DNA of 49,013 nucleotides from Anaerotignum sp. (GCF_030625865.1 NZ_DAOUQB010000024.1:1-49013); one strand, 5' to 3'; numbered from the stretch's first letter, positions 1 to 7,376 are shown. Made by a program: numbers and translations. The notes: generated by a model not told the origin, from the letters alone.

Positions 1-1762
1 ATTTAATTGAATCAGGAAGAACCTCATTAATTTTTTCTACCAGATAAGCCACACGCGCCTTATTATCGCCAACTTTGCCCTCTGCGTCGGTGAGATTCTC
101 AAGTTCATCTATCATGTCTTGCGTTGTTTCCAGTTCTGACACTTGCGCTTGAACGTTATCCAGTCTTGCTTCTTTTGCTTTTTCCCACGCTTCAATTTCC
201 TCATTCGTGGAATCAATTACTTTTTGGTTCTCTGATACTGTTTCTTCTTGCTTAGAATTAAAGTAAACAACTGTTGCCGCTAACGCCCCTAAAGCAATAG
301 CCGCAAGTCCTATAGGGTTAGCCGCTATAGCTGCATTAAATAACACCCAAGCCTTTGTGCCTAGTCCAGTAGCTGCTGTCTCTGCTATCTGTGCCGTTGC
401 AAGTGCTTCTGTGGCTGCTGTTGTAAGGTCTTTAATTAGCTTCGCCGCTTTAATAGCTACTTTATAACTCGCAAACGCCGTTGTCGCACCGACTATGACA
501 GATGTTAATTCTTTTCCATGGTCAACCATATACGCAAAACTATTTATCAGTTTCGGCAATCCATCAGCCGCTAATTCTGCCGTCGTTGCCAATAAATCCC
601 CTGCGGCATCGGCAATTTTATCCACACTTTTGTCAAGTTGTCCACTGTTCAAGCTTTGCAAAACCTTGTTTAGGCTGCTTGTTGCTTCTTGTGCCGCATT
701 TCTCATAGGCAACTGGAATTTTTCATAAACCTTTATCCCGACACTCTCAGCGGTACTGCCAAGTATGGTTAAATCGCCTTTGAGATTATCATTTACGGTT
801 TTAGCCATATCCTCGGCGGCACCATCGGCATTCTGAATAGCCCCTGTCAATTTGTTGTAATCTGCTTCACTAGCATTGACAATAGCCAATAAACCAGACA
901 TGGCCTCTTTTCCAACTAATTTCTCCGCATTAGATAGCTTTTCTGCTTCGGTCATTTTTGCAAAAGCTTCTCTCAAACTGCCCATGGTTTGCGATAAAGG
1001 AACCATAGTACCGTCTGCTTCTTGCATTTTAAGAGTATAATTCCCTAATTCTTTCCCTGTTAGTTGTACATCACCAGTCATATTTGAAAACATGGTTCTT
1101 AATGCTGTACCAGCCGTTTCTGACTTAATACCAGCATTAGCCATTAAACCAATCGCTACGGCTGTATCTTCGATGGAATATCCCAATGCACCAGCCAAAG
1201 GAGCCGCATATTTGAATGTGTAACCCATCTTGGAAACGTCAGTATTTGCGCTACTTGCCGCCGCCGCTAAAACATCAGCAAAATGACTGCTGTCTTCGGC
1301 TTTCAGTCCAAATGCCGTTATAGCATCGGTCACAATATCTGATACACTTGCCAAATCTTCACCAGATGCAGCTGCCAAATTCATGACACCAGGTAACCCC
1401 GAAATTGATTGTTGCGCATCCCAGCCAGCCATAGCCATATACTGCAAGGCATCTGCGCTTTGTGTAGCACTAAATTGAGTGGTTGCGCCCATTTCCTTGG
1501 CTTTATCGGATAAAGCTTGTAAATCATCTCCTGTTGCGCCAGATATAGCGGCAACCTTACTCATGGATGATTCAAAATCAGACCCTACCCGAATAGCCGC
1601 CACCGACATAGCCGTTATTGCACCTGTAGCCGCCGTCAGCCCTATACCAATTGCTTTCGCTCCCATTGCGGCCGCTGACTTCATGCTATTTACGCCATTA
1701 TTGAATCCGCTCTGGTCGACTTCCGTGTTAAACCTTAAATATCCGTCATAACTGTAAGCCAT
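1..1762 (-). CDS. phage tail tape measure protein (TP901 type), partial
   Basis: About 587 N-terminal residues are visible; the gene continues beyond the left edge. The protein starts MAYSYDGYLRFNTEV, a typical tape-measure start, and its residues ~60-330 carry the conserved TP901-type core (phrases such as MGATTQFSATQ, AGWDAQQ and NAGIKSETAGTALR). A hydrophobic, Ala/Gly-rich stretch near residues 475-510 (AANPIGLAAIALGALAA) fits the membrane-active part seen in tape measures, followed by a charged helical region. The product sets tail length and is threaded inside the tail tube. An AAGGAGGGAT ribosome site lies 4-10 bases upstream. It follows the tail chaperone and Gp15 genes, the standard order, but a lipoprotein gene with its own terminator sits between. 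Confidence 0.95.
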   Translation of the reverse strand, partial: MAYSYDGYLRFNTEVDQSGFNNGVNSMKSAAAMGAKAIGIGLTAATGAITAMSVAAIRVGSDFESSMSKVAAISGATGDDLQALSDKAKEMGATTQFSATQSADALQYMAMAGWDAQQSISGLPGVMNLAAASGEDLASVSDIVTDAITAFGLKAEDSSHFADVLAAAASSANTDVSKMGYTFKYAAPLAGALGYSIEDTAVAIGLMANAGIKSETAGTALRTMFSNMTGDVQLTGKELGNYTLKMQEADGTMVPLSQTMGSLREAFAKMTEAEKLSNAEKLVGKEAMSGLLAIVNASEADYNKLTGAIQNADGAAEDMAKTVNDNLKGDLTILGSTAESVGIKVYEKFQLPMRNAAQEATSSLNKVLQSLNSGQLDKSVDKIADAAGDLLATTAELAADGLPKLINSFAYMVDHGKELTSVIVGATTAFASYKVAIKAAKLIKDLTTAATEALATAQIAETAATGLGTKAWVLFNAAIAANPIGLAAIALGALAATVVYFNSKQEETVSENQKVIDSTNEEIEAWEKAKEARLDNVQAQVSELETTQDMIDELENLTDAEGKVGDNKARVAYLVEKINEVLPDSIK

Positions 1763-1790
1763 TTAATCCCTCCTTTCTAAAATTTGCATG

Positions 1791-1818
1791 AAAAAAGCAC
1801 CCAAGTTAATGAGTGCTT
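1791..1818 (-). terminator. intrinsic terminator of the lipoprotein gene
   Basis: On the minus strand AAGCAC and GTGCTT form a 6-bp stem with a 12-base loop, followed by a run of six T. It lies 6 bp past the lipoprotein stop and 29 bp before the tape measure start, so tape measure transcripts must read through it or start elsewhere. Confidence 0.7.
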
Positions 1819-1823
1819 CGTAA

Positions 1824-2159
1824 TTACTTTCCGAGATATGACTTTAATTTATCTAATTCGTCTTTTACTACTTGTGTTCCGTCTGATACATCGTCAGATT
1901 TGTGGACGTCCCAAGCTAAAGTGCCTATTTTTCCTTTTACAGATGAATCTTTCGGATAATCTTCATCTATAATAGCCCTATCTTCAATATCATCTAATTT
2001 TTCATATGCTTCATCCACGGTTAAATCTGCCGCCAAAAACTGTTCTGTCACATCAACCGCCTTTAAACCTAAATTATAAACATCTTCGCTCACATTTGCG
2101 GGCTTTCCGCACCCCGTCAAACACAACGCCAAACACAGCGCAATTAATATTTTTCTCAT
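1824..2159 (-). CDS. phage-encoded small lipoprotein (possible moron)
   Basis: A 111-residue protein starting MRKILIALCLALCLTGCGK: a short charged N-terminus, hydrophobic core and LTGC lipobox, so it should be exported and lipidated at Cys16. The mature part is acidic and helical (repeated D/E, DVTEQFLAADLTVDEAYEKL), ending KSYLGK. The start at 2159 is chosen because a GGGGGA ribosome site precedes it and the signal peptide begins there; a longer in-frame version would bury the signal. It lies between Gp15 and the tape measure gene yet has its own promoter-like sequence and terminator, which suggests expression in the lysogen. Small lipoproteins of temperate phages (for example Ltp of phage TP-J34) block superinfection through the tape measure protein; that role here is only an inference. 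Confidence 0.75.
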   Translation of the reverse strand: MRKILIALCLALCLTGCGKPANVSEDVYNLGLKAVDVTEQFLAADLTVDEAYEKLDDIEDRAIIDEDYPKDSSVKGKIGTLAWDVHKSDDVSDGTQVVKDELDKLKSYLGK

Positions 2160-2170
2160 ACAAATCCCCC

Positions 2171-2217
2171 TATTCTGGTATTTTTTCCAGAATATCACAA
2201 ACTGACAATAATTACAA
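2171..2217 (-). promoter_or_regulatory. promoter with overlapping 8-bp inverted repeat, upstream of lipoprotein gene
   Basis: Minus-strand TTGTAA (2212-2217) and TATTCT (2189-2194) are separated by exactly 17 bp. A perfect 8-bp inverted repeat, TATTCTGG/CCAGAATA with an 8-base spacer (2171-2194), overlaps the -10 and runs to the ribosome site. It lacks a T-run, so it is more operator-like than terminator-like. The -35 overlaps the stop of the Gp15 gene. Both hexamers match consensus at 4 of 6 positions, so this is a moderate prediction. Confidence 0.45.
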
Positions 2218-2808
2218 TATACCTTTCAACTTACCGTCTCCCATTAAAGCTTGCTCTAATGCTTCTTGCTTCTCTTGTTCGGTCTTGGAAATAGGGATTG
2301 CATATTGTTCTTTCATCTTTTTGTAGAAGTCCATTTGTTCTTTTCCAACGCTGTTAATATCAACCGCCCTGTAGCCCATTATCTTAGATATAGCGCAGTC
2401 CTCATTTAAGCCCTGAAATAACGCTTTAAACTTCCACCAATGCAAACGGTCAACCTCGTTCAAATCAATGCCGTATTGCCCTAAAAATGCGCTGTAGATA
2501 TAGGGCGCATCGTAGTCAAATGAATATATTCTATCTTGGTTGGTATTCCTTCCACGCTTCTTCCTTTTACCCCGTTCTTCTTCTCCACAACGATAGAACC
2601 ATTGTATCCCCTCCAATGCTTCTTGCCAATCGTCGGGAATGGTTGGATAAAATAACCGCAAGGCAAGCAAAGGTTTTTCCTCTGCCAAAACCTCATTGTC
2701 CAACATCATCATTTCGTATAATATTGCCGTTCTAAATCCCCAGTTTATGGCATATTCTTTGTCTTTAATATAGATTGAGTGGGGTAAATCATCAATTAAC
2801 AGGTTCAT
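2212..2808 (-). CDS. phage Gp15 family protein (tail assembly)
   Basis: The 198-residue product matches what is known of the bacteriophage Gp15 family of A118-like phages: an N-terminal WGFRTAILYEMMM helix, the PDDWQEALEGIQWFYRCG region, a basic insert (GKRKKRGRN), then YDAPYIYSAFLGQYGIDLNEVDRLHWWKFKALF and a lysine/glutamate-rich C-terminus. It follows the small tail chaperone gene and precedes the tape measure gene, the place of the longer of the two tail assembly chaperones. Its ATG overlaps the upstream stop (ATGA, 2805-2808), so translation is coupled; no convincing slippery sequence was seen, so I read it as a separate gene rather than a frameshift product. Confidence 0.85.
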   Translation of the reverse strand: MNLLIDDLPHSIYIKDKEYAINWGFRTAILYEMMMLDNEVLAEEKPLLALRLFYPTIPDDWQEALEGIQWFYRCGEEERGKRKKRGRNTNQDRIYSFDYDAPYIYSAFLGQYGIDLNEVDRLHWWKFKALFQGLNEDCAISKIMGYRAVDINSVGKEQMDFYKKMKEQYAIPISKTEQEKQEALEQALMGDGKLKGIL

Positions 2809-3173
2809 TTCACGCGCTTAGGGGAGTAAGGGGATTCTTCGTTAATGACCTCCATAAACTGCTCAACCAAGAACGTGTAAACATCAGCATGAAATACCGC
2901 TGTTTTGTCTTCTGCAAAAATCTTTTCGCTTGCTGTAATGTCACCAATAATATCATTGATGGCTTTTTCAAAGATTTTCTTGTTGGCTTCTACGATTGCA
3001 TTGTATTCATCCTCAGGGGAAAGCCCTTTTTCGATTGTATTTGCAACATTTTTATTTTCCTCTGCAACCCTCTGAAATACGAATCTGATATGATCCTTAC
3101 CAAAATCAACATTAAACTTATTGCCACCAATCTCAATTTCCCTTACTGTAGTTCTTTTCACAAATTTTTTCAT
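2805..3173 (-). CDS. small tail assembly chaperone-like protein
   Basis: A 122-residue, lysine- and glutamate-rich, mostly helical protein (REIEIGGNKFNVDFG at the start, then amphipathic helices around NKKIFEKAINDIIGDITASEKIF and FLVEQFMEVINEE). Position directly between tail tube protein and Gp15, size and predicted helicity fit the short tail chaperone that coats the tape measure during assembly; the family may be DUF6673 but I could not verify this. AAGGAGG lies 8 bp upstream of the ATG. A strong extended -10 promoter candidate lies just upstream (3217-3245). Confidence 0.7.
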   Translation of the reverse strand: MKKFVKRTTVREIEIGGNKFNVDFGKDHIRFVFQRVAEENKNVANTIEKGLSPEDEYNAIVEANKKIFEKAINDIIGDITASEKIFAEDKTAVFHADVYTFLVEQFMEVINEESPYSPKRVK

Positions 3174-3216
3174 ATTAAAATCCTCCTTATAATGTTGGAA
3201 TTATTTTCTTATCTAA

Positions 3217-3245
3217 ATTATATCATAAATAGCCCACCCTGCAAA
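3217..3245 (-). promoter_or_regulatory. extended -10 promoter inside the late operon
   Basis: On the minus strand TGA-TATAAT (-10 at 3217-3222, TG at 3224-3225) is a perfect extended -10; TTTGCA (3240-3245) sits 17 bp upstream as a 4-of-6 -35. It would drive the tail chaperone, Gp15 and beyond, resetting expression after the tail tube gene. The -35 is inside the hairpin described for 3231-3257. Confidence 0.5.
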
Positions 3246-3257
3246 GCAAGGTAGGCT
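3231..3257 (-). terminator. strong hairpin after tail tube gene (terminator or attenuator)
   Basis: A 12-bp stem (AGCCTACCTTGC with GCAGGGTGGGCT, two or three G-T pairs) with a 3-base loop lies 7 bp past the tail tube stop. The following bases (ATTTATGATATAATTT) are AU-rich but not a pure U-run, so it may be a partial terminator or an mRNA-protecting 3' hairpin that keeps the tail tube transcript in excess. Confidence 0.6.
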
Positions 3258-3263
3258 TTAAAA

Positions 3264-3752
3264 TTAAACTGCTGTAAATGTTTTTGTTGATGTATCAAAT
3301 GTGCCTTGAATTGCGTCACCTACGCCGTACAAGGTACCTGTTACTTTCACTGTTTCACCGCCAGCGCCTGTAATACCTGTCACGCTTGCTGCAACCGTGA
3401 ATTTTCTCGCTTCATAAGTATTTTCCAGTGTAGGATGCGGCGCAAATAAATCAACTCTGATATATTCCAATTCCGCATCTGCGCCTGTTTTCTGATTCTT
3501 GCCGATTGTATATAAAGCCATTACCGCATCCTCTGATGCAATCAAGTCAGTATCGAAAGGAAATTGCGTCTGATAGCTTTTAATATGGGTTGTTTGTGAT
3601 ACTTGGTTGATGTAAGTTTTACTGTCCTGCTGTGCGTTGGGATTCTCGTCCAAAGTGTTAAAACCTACACCCATAAGTGACCATGCTGGTGTTTCTGCTG
3701 TGCCTGTGTTCAAATAATCTGCAATTTGATTTCTCATTACTGTTTCTGCCAT
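3264..3752 (-). CDS. major tail (tube) protein
   Basis: A 162-residue protein in the tail tube slot, after the four connector/completion genes. Visible features are MAETVMRNQIADYLN at the start, TPAWSLMGVGFNTLDENPNAQ, and an alternating beta pattern (TTHIKSYQTQFPFDTDLI, LEYIRVDLFAPH, FTVAASVTGITGAGGETVKVTG) expected of a tail tube beta-sandwich. The size is usual for A118-like tail tube proteins. GAAAGGA lies 9 bp upstream of the ATG. It is followed by a strong hairpin, a frequent arrangement for this highly expressed gene. Confidence 0.8.
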   Translation of the reverse strand: MAETVMRNQIADYLNTGTAETPAWSLMGVGFNTLDENPNAQQDSKTYINQVSQTTHIKSYQTQFPFDTDLIASEDAVMALYTIGKNQKTGADAELEYIRVDLFAPHPTLENTYEARKFTVAASVTGITGAGGETVKVTGTLYGVGDAIQGTFDTSTKTFTAV

Positions 3753-3757
3753 TTATA

Positions 3758-4180
3758 TCATCCTTTCTGCATATAAACTAAGCGGCATTGCACTTGGTAC
3801 CTCGCCGCATTTTCTGTGTTTTCGAGTAAATATCCTGCTCCTTGCGCCTGTATTTCTATGGGTGTTTTATCGGCTTCAAGCGAAGGAAATTCTTTGTTAC
3901 TGTTCTTTTGGTCAACCCATGCGGCGAAATCCTCATAGAATGTACTATTTGCTAAATTCGTGTCCACGTCTGAACCGTACGGCTCCACACTGCCGAAAGC
4001 AAAAACAAACTGTCTTACGGAACTACCATCCACATATTTTTTAATAATCGGGTCGACAGAGAGAGAATCAATGCTGTATTCCGTGGGAGTACCACTTAAA
4101 TAGTCAACATTAAATACTCCATCTTTAAGATAGGGACACTCGCAAAGGAATGTTCTCACGCTATCCATTAAGCTTGCCAA
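3758..4180 (-). CDS. minor capsid / tail completion protein (Minor_capsid_3-like)
   Basis: A 140-residue protein, fourth of four small genes between the capsid region and the tail tube. The order matches the Minor_capsid_1, _2, _3 trio of A118-like phages, whose third member is a tail terminator-like protein. Visible parts: SVRTFLCECPYLKDG at the start, a central FVFAFGSVEPYG, and a C-terminal beta region ending in QVQCRLVYMQKG. It overlaps the upstream gene by 20 bp. The likely start is a TTG at 4180 with GAGAGGTGA six bases upstream; an ATG four codons later is the alternative. Confidence 0.75.
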   Translation of the reverse strand: MASLMDSVRTFLCECPYLKDGVFNVDYLSGTPTEYSIDSLSVDPIIKKYVDGSSVRQFVFAFGSVEPYGSDVDTNLANSTFYEDFAAWVDQKNSNKEFPSLEADKTPIEIQAQGAGYLLENTENAARYQVQCRLVYMQKG

Positions 4181-4577
4181 ATGCCCTCACCTCTCTCAAT
4201 AATGATTTGCCGTGATTCTTTTTCATCTTCGAAAACCAATACGCCCCACGCCTTGGCGCACCGTTATATTTAATTAACTCAGCTGTTACTACTTTGCGTT
4301 CTCCTTTTTTTGCCCATGCAGAGCCAGTGGTAGGACTAACCATAACTTTGCCGTAGTACAAATATCTTGCATATGGTGCGTTGTAGGTAACTTCACCGCT
4401 GCCTATAACAGTGCCTAATGTTGCTGATCTGGTCAGAGTACCAGTCTGGAAAGGCGTATATGGCGCAGATAACGTAATTACTCGGCTGTCGATGTATTTT
4501 TGTATCACGCCACCCTTACCCAATCCATGACGTTTGGCAATCTTAGAAGGACTATCCAACTTAACTTCATATTTCAT
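4161..4577 (-). CDS. minor capsid / head-tail connector protein (Minor_capsid_2-like)
   Basis: A 138-residue basic protein, third of the connector genes. The region SAPYTPFQTGTLTRSATLGTVIGSGEVTYNAPYARYLYYGKV is the hallmark of HK97 gp10-like/Minor_capsid_2 proteins (YxPxxTGxLxxS followed by YAxYxxxG), which join head completion to the tail. The C-terminus is strongly basic (MKKNHGKSLLREVRAF). The ATG overlaps the upstream stop by ATGA, showing translational coupling within the connector cassette. Confidence 0.85.
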   Translation of the reverse strand: MKYEVKLDSPSKIAKRHGLGKGGVIQKYIDSRVITLSAPYTPFQTGTLTRSATLGTVIGSGEVTYNAPYARYLYYGKVMVSPTTGSAWAKKGERKVVTAELIKYNGAPRRGAYWFSKMKKNHGKSLLREVRAFGKLNG

Positions 4578-4918
4578 TTCGCTGTCACCTCCCAGTGCTG
4601 CATATCGGAACTACCATAGTCGAAAGTGTCAATGCCTGTAACGGTCAATGCATCATTTAATCCTACTGGGGTAGTCGCTGTTGTTGCACCTCTTAAAATT
4701 TTATCCTCTGGTTTTAAACTGAATTCAGATACAGCCGAAAACGGAATGAATACAATCGTTTCATTATCCTGTACCATACCAGATTTGTTATTTTTAGAAC
4801 CAATAGAACCCTGCCAATATACGCCGCTAATGAATGCCTTAACCCAATCATTCTTTCGGGTAGCGGAGTTATATTGTTGGCTGAAAATCGTACAATCCGC
4901 GTTAGGTGTCAATTCCAT
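4574..4918 (-). CDS. minor capsid / head completion protein (Minor_capsid_1-like)
   Basis: A 114-residue protein, second of the connector genes, with a beta-rich pattern: CTIFSQQYN, GVYWQGSIGSKNNKSG, ETIVFIPFSAVSEFSLKPEDKILRG and a C-terminal DTFDYGSSDMQHWEVTAK. The phrase IPFS near the middle and the final HWEV are typical of Minor_capsid_1 proteins of A118-like phages, thought to be the head-closure (stopper) component. It overlaps the upstream gene by 17 bp and its stop overlaps the next ATG. Confidence 0.8.
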   Translation of the reverse strand: MELTPNADCTIFSQQYNSATRKNDWVKAFISGVYWQGSIGSKNNKSGMVQDNETIVFIPFSAVSEFSLKPEDKILRGATTATTPVGLNDALTVTGIDTFDYGSSDMQHWEVTAK

Positions 4919-5267
4919 CCACCCCCAAATACAAAAGGTCTGTGCGGCTTAAATATCGGCTCACAGCCTTATATAGTCTTTGGTCTTCCGTTGGTGCAAT
5001 GGATGTGCCAACAATGTAATTCCTTGTAATTTTCCCAACTGTTTCAGATACCACACCGCCACCATTTTCATTTAACTGATAGGATTCAGCCACGGCACAG
5101 CAAGCCTTTTTTAATAAGTCTGCTGTATCATCATAGGTTGACGCTCTGCCAAATGTAGCATAGTCAATATATTCCGACGCTCTCTCGGCTAATCTCGCAA
5201 AGTCAGCTTCGGGGATTGCATTACCCCGATAACCGCTCTGATAAAATTCATAGGTTGTGTATGCCAT
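4902..5267 (-). CDS. head-tail connector (adaptor) protein
   Basis: A 121-residue mostly helical protein starting MAYTTYEFYQSGYRGNAIPEADFARLAERASEYIDYATFGR. The start YEFYxxxYxGxxIPExxFxxLAxxAxxxID is characteristic of gp6/gp15-like adaptors that dock below the portal. It is first in the connector cassette, as expected, and is preceded by AAGGAGGTG six bases from its ATG. The C-terminal part (RYLSRTDLLYLGVDGIDT) is the usual end of this family. Confidence 0.85.
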   Translation of the reverse strand: MAYTTYEFYQSGYRGNAIPEADFARLAERASEYIDYATFGRASTYDDTADLLKKACCAVAESYQLNENGGGVVSETVGKITRNYIVGTSIAPTEDQRLYKAVSRYLSRTDLLYLGVDGIDT

Positions 5268-5279
5268 TTAACCACCTCC

Positions 5280-6026
5280 TTATGCGTTCCAATTTGGCGC
5301 CCGTTCGCCAGTGTAGGCAATCCAATACATATAAATGTGCTGAGGGGCTGTCTCAGAATCACCACCAGCTGTATCATGTTCGGCTAAGGTAGTCTCGTTT
5401 GTCTTCGTGCTAGCTAAATTAATCTGATGTTGGTGTTCGCTGTTCGCCGAATCTATTTTATGCCTATGTTGTAATCTTGAAGAACTTACAGTGTAATTGT
5501 AAGGTAAACAAGGCAACTTATAACTAGTACCTGAAAAAGAGTTAAAAGGAAAAGTTCCCCAAGTTGCACCAGTTACATATGGGTAATAGTTGTTATTTGT
5601 AGTACCATCTGCATAGGCATCATCTGTATATCCTTTGCCCTCAGATATTGAGCCATGAACATGCAATCCTTTTCTGTTATCAACATTAGTTACAGTATCA
5701 AGCGTAGTTCCGTTACTTGTATTTAAAAGTGTATGACTATGCTTATATTCTGGTATCCGAAAGTTTCCACTTTGAGGTTGTGCAGTGCTACTATCTTTGG
5801 TTGTGCCAACCTGACTATCATCACTCGCACACCTTACAAATTGCTCTCTCATATCATCTGTATCATTTGTGCCGTCACATAATTGCCACCCTCTTGGGAT
5901 TTCTGCTTTTGTCCCTCTAAATGGTAATGACATTTTGCAGTTGTACAATGCTTCGACCAGCCCGTTAAACATTACAGACATATCATCTTTAAAAAATCGG
6001 TTGGGCGAACTTTTATTAATATGCAT
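5280..6026 (-). CDS. collar/fibre-domain protein next to the capsid gene (candidate head fibre)
   Basis: A 248-residue protein with the tail-collar start signature: IPRGWQLCDGTNDTDDMREQFVRCA near residues 43-70. The body is Gly/Ser/Asn/Thr-rich with repeated H-x-H pairs (HSH, HVH, HRH, HQH), which in T4 gp12-like trimeric fibres coordinate metal, and it ends ETAPQHIYMYWIAY, the usual collar C-terminal strand. What is odd is its location: between the capsid gene and the connector genes rather than with tail-tip genes. Some phages carry capsid-attached head fibres encoded here, so I infer a decoration fibre on the head, perhaps for binding mucus or cell surfaces. AAGGGGTGA precedes the ATG. Confidence 0.75.
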   Translation of the reverse strand: MHINKSSPNRFFKDDMSVMFNGLVEALYNCKMSLPFRGTKAEIPRGWQLCDGTNDTDDMREQFVRCASDDSQVGTTKDSSTAQPQSGNFRIPEYKHSHTLLNTSNGTTLDTVTNVDNRKGLHVHGSISEGKGYTDDAYADGTTNNNYYPYVTGATWGTFPFNSFSGTSYKLPCLPYNYTVSSSRLQHRHKIDSANSEHQHQINLASTKTNETTLAEHDTAGGDSETAPQHIYMYWIAYTGERAPNWNA

Positions 6027-6030
6027 AATA

Positions 6031-6312
6031 TCACCCCTTGTACTCTACATAAATAGATGCCGTGGTGCTTGCAACCGCTCTAAAACTCTGCAATTCAGCC
6101 CAGCCTACTAATGTAATTATATCCTCTTCATTGGCTGTGAAACTGTTGTCTTTTGACGGCTCTGTTCCGCTGGTCGTAAAGTAGACTGTGCCGCTTTTGA
6201 CAGTCACAATACCCCGTGCCGCATTTTTGTAAATACTTGCTGTTAATCCTGTTACAGTTGTGGCAATTTCAAGTGTTTCTTGCCCAATATGTATATTTTT
6301 AAATGCATCCAA
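6031..6312 (-). CDS. small beta-rich capsid-associated protein (possible decoration protein)
   Basis: A 93-residue protein with alternating hydrophobic positions throughout (LEIATTVTGLTASIYK, GIVTVKSGTVYFTTSG, DIITLVGWAELQSFRAVASTTASIYVEYKG), consistent with a small beta sandwich. I do not recognise the family. It starts at TTG with GAGAGGTGA six bases upstream. It lies directly downstream of the terminator that follows the capsid and coiled-coil genes, and four bases upstream of the fibre-like gene, so the pair may form the head's decoration system. Confidence 0.6.
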   Translation of the reverse strand: MDAFKNIHIGQETLEIATTVTGLTASIYKNAARGIVTVKSGTVYFTTSGTEPSKDNSFTANEEDIITLVGWAELQSFRAVASTTASIYVEYKG

Positions 6313-6333
6313 TCAAATCACCTCTCTCAAAAG

Positions 6334-6358
6334 AAAAGAGGGTTATTTGCCCTCTTTT
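6334..6358. terminator. bidirectional intrinsic terminator after the capsid genes
   Basis: Perfect 9-bp stem AAAAGAGGG/CCCTCTTTT with a 7-base loop; T-rich on both strands (CTTTTCTTTTG leftward, six T rightward). The stop codon of the 44-residue gene lies in the loop. It would reduce leftward transcription past the capsid gene. Confidence 0.75.
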
Positions 6359-6477
6359 TTGTCCAACCGTGCTTTTAGTTCTGCATTTTCTTTTTTCAAA
6401 GTTAAAATCTCTTTTTTCAAAGCCTTACTTTCATCAACTTCCTTTTCTGGTTTTACGTGCAATCCAATTTTACGCAT
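6343..6477 (-). CDS. 44-residue coiled-coil protein
   Basis: A small ORF starting MRKIGLHVKPEKEVDESKAL with a near-perfect AAGGAGG site eight bases upstream. From residue ~14 the sequence has heptad-spaced Leu/Ile among Lys/Glu (LKKEILTLKKENAELKARL), a short parallel coiled coil. It lies 12 bp past the major capsid stop. I do not recognise a family; proteins of this type at this place may be small capsid-associated or assembly factors. Its stop codon is in the loop of the terminator at 6334-6358. Confidence 0.65.
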   Translation of the reverse strand: MRKIGLHVKPEKEVDESKALKKEILTLKKENAELKARLDKKEGK

Positions 6478-6489
6478 ATGCCTACCTCC

Positions 6490-7362
6490 TTATGCTTTAT
6501 GGGATAAGTAAATCCCTGCCACTTTGTTTGCATACACATCGACAATTCCATATTTACGGTACTTTACAATATAGCTGTCTGCGTCGGGGTTACTTGCAGG
6601 GTCGATAACATTACCTACAACGTGCTTATCAAATTTAATGATTGCTGGCTTGTGGATAATCATAAAGTTGATGTCCTTGCCTGTTGCTGATTTCTGGTAG
6701 TGTCCAGCTTCTTCTCCTGCCGTAGAACCGTCCAACAAATCAATGTCAGTGTAAAAACGGCTTTGAGGAACAGTTTTCTTTGTGGTAAATGCCGCTAAAA
6801 TCTCTCTTGACTTCGTGGTATCTAATGCCATTACGCTGTTCATTAATGTTGGTGTAGCATAAAGCAAGCGGTTTTCCTCTGGTACCTCGTCCTCGTCCAT
6901 TTTATTCTTTGCTACAATTAAAGCCGCAAGGAAAGCTTCCGCATCTGCATATGTAGCCGCCGTGGCTGTGGAAATTCCTGTAATCCCCGCTAATGTTGCG
7001 AATGTGAATGCATCTGCTTCCGGTGCAACTTTTTCTCTCTGTAGAGATGCGCTTGCCTGTCCGAACGCAATATTAAATGTCTCCTGGTCATCCATGGTAT
7101 CAACGGAGATTTTTGTACCTCTGTCGTAGTTAAAAGTGGCTGTTTTCCAAGATACATTAACCGCACCAGTAGTATATCCACTATTTCTGGTGTAATCACC
7201 TAAACCCGTTGTACTGATCTGTGGATACAAAATCTCGTTTGCATTTGCCCCAGCACGCATCATCGATCCATCACTAATAAGATCAGCGGTAACAGATGCA
7301 TTTTTATAAACCTCGTCCAATAAATTGGTATAATTTTTTGCTAATACAATACTATTTGCCAT
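6490..7362 (-). CDS. major capsid protein
   Basis: A 290-residue protein directly after the scaffold gene, the standard order. It starts MANSIVLAKNYTNLLDEVYKNASVTADLI and has the typical capsid phrases YTRNSGYTTGAVNVSWKTATFNYDRGTKISVDTMDDQET, then an alpha/beta A-domain (EENRLLYATPTLMNSVM) and a C-terminal HKPAIIKFDKHVVGNVIDPASNPDADSY region. This fits a HK97-fold major capsid protein of the type found in A118-like and related Firmicutes phages, with a separate scaffold rather than a delta domain. GGGAGG lies eight bases upstream of the ATG. Confidence 0.9.
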   Translation of the reverse strand: MANSIVLAKNYTNLLDEVYKNASVTADLISDGSMMRAGANANEILYPQISTTGLGDYTRNSGYTTGAVNVSWKTATFNYDRGTKISVDTMDDQETFNIAFGQASASLQREKVAPEADAFTFATLAGITGISTATAATYADAEAFLAALIVAKNKMDEDEVPEENRLLYATPTLMNSVMALDTTKSREILAAFTTKKTVPQSRFYTDIDLLDGSTAGEEAGHYQKSATGKDINFMIIHKPAIIKFDKHVVGNVIDPASNPDADSYIVKYRKYGIVDVYANKVAGIYLSHKA

Positions 7363-7376
7363 GTTTTAAACCTCCC

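Noticed and set aside
2790-2830. Programmed -1 frameshift between the tail chaperone genes
   Set aside because: No convincing slippery heptamer or downstream structure near the overlap; the second gene has its own ATG coupled by ATGA.
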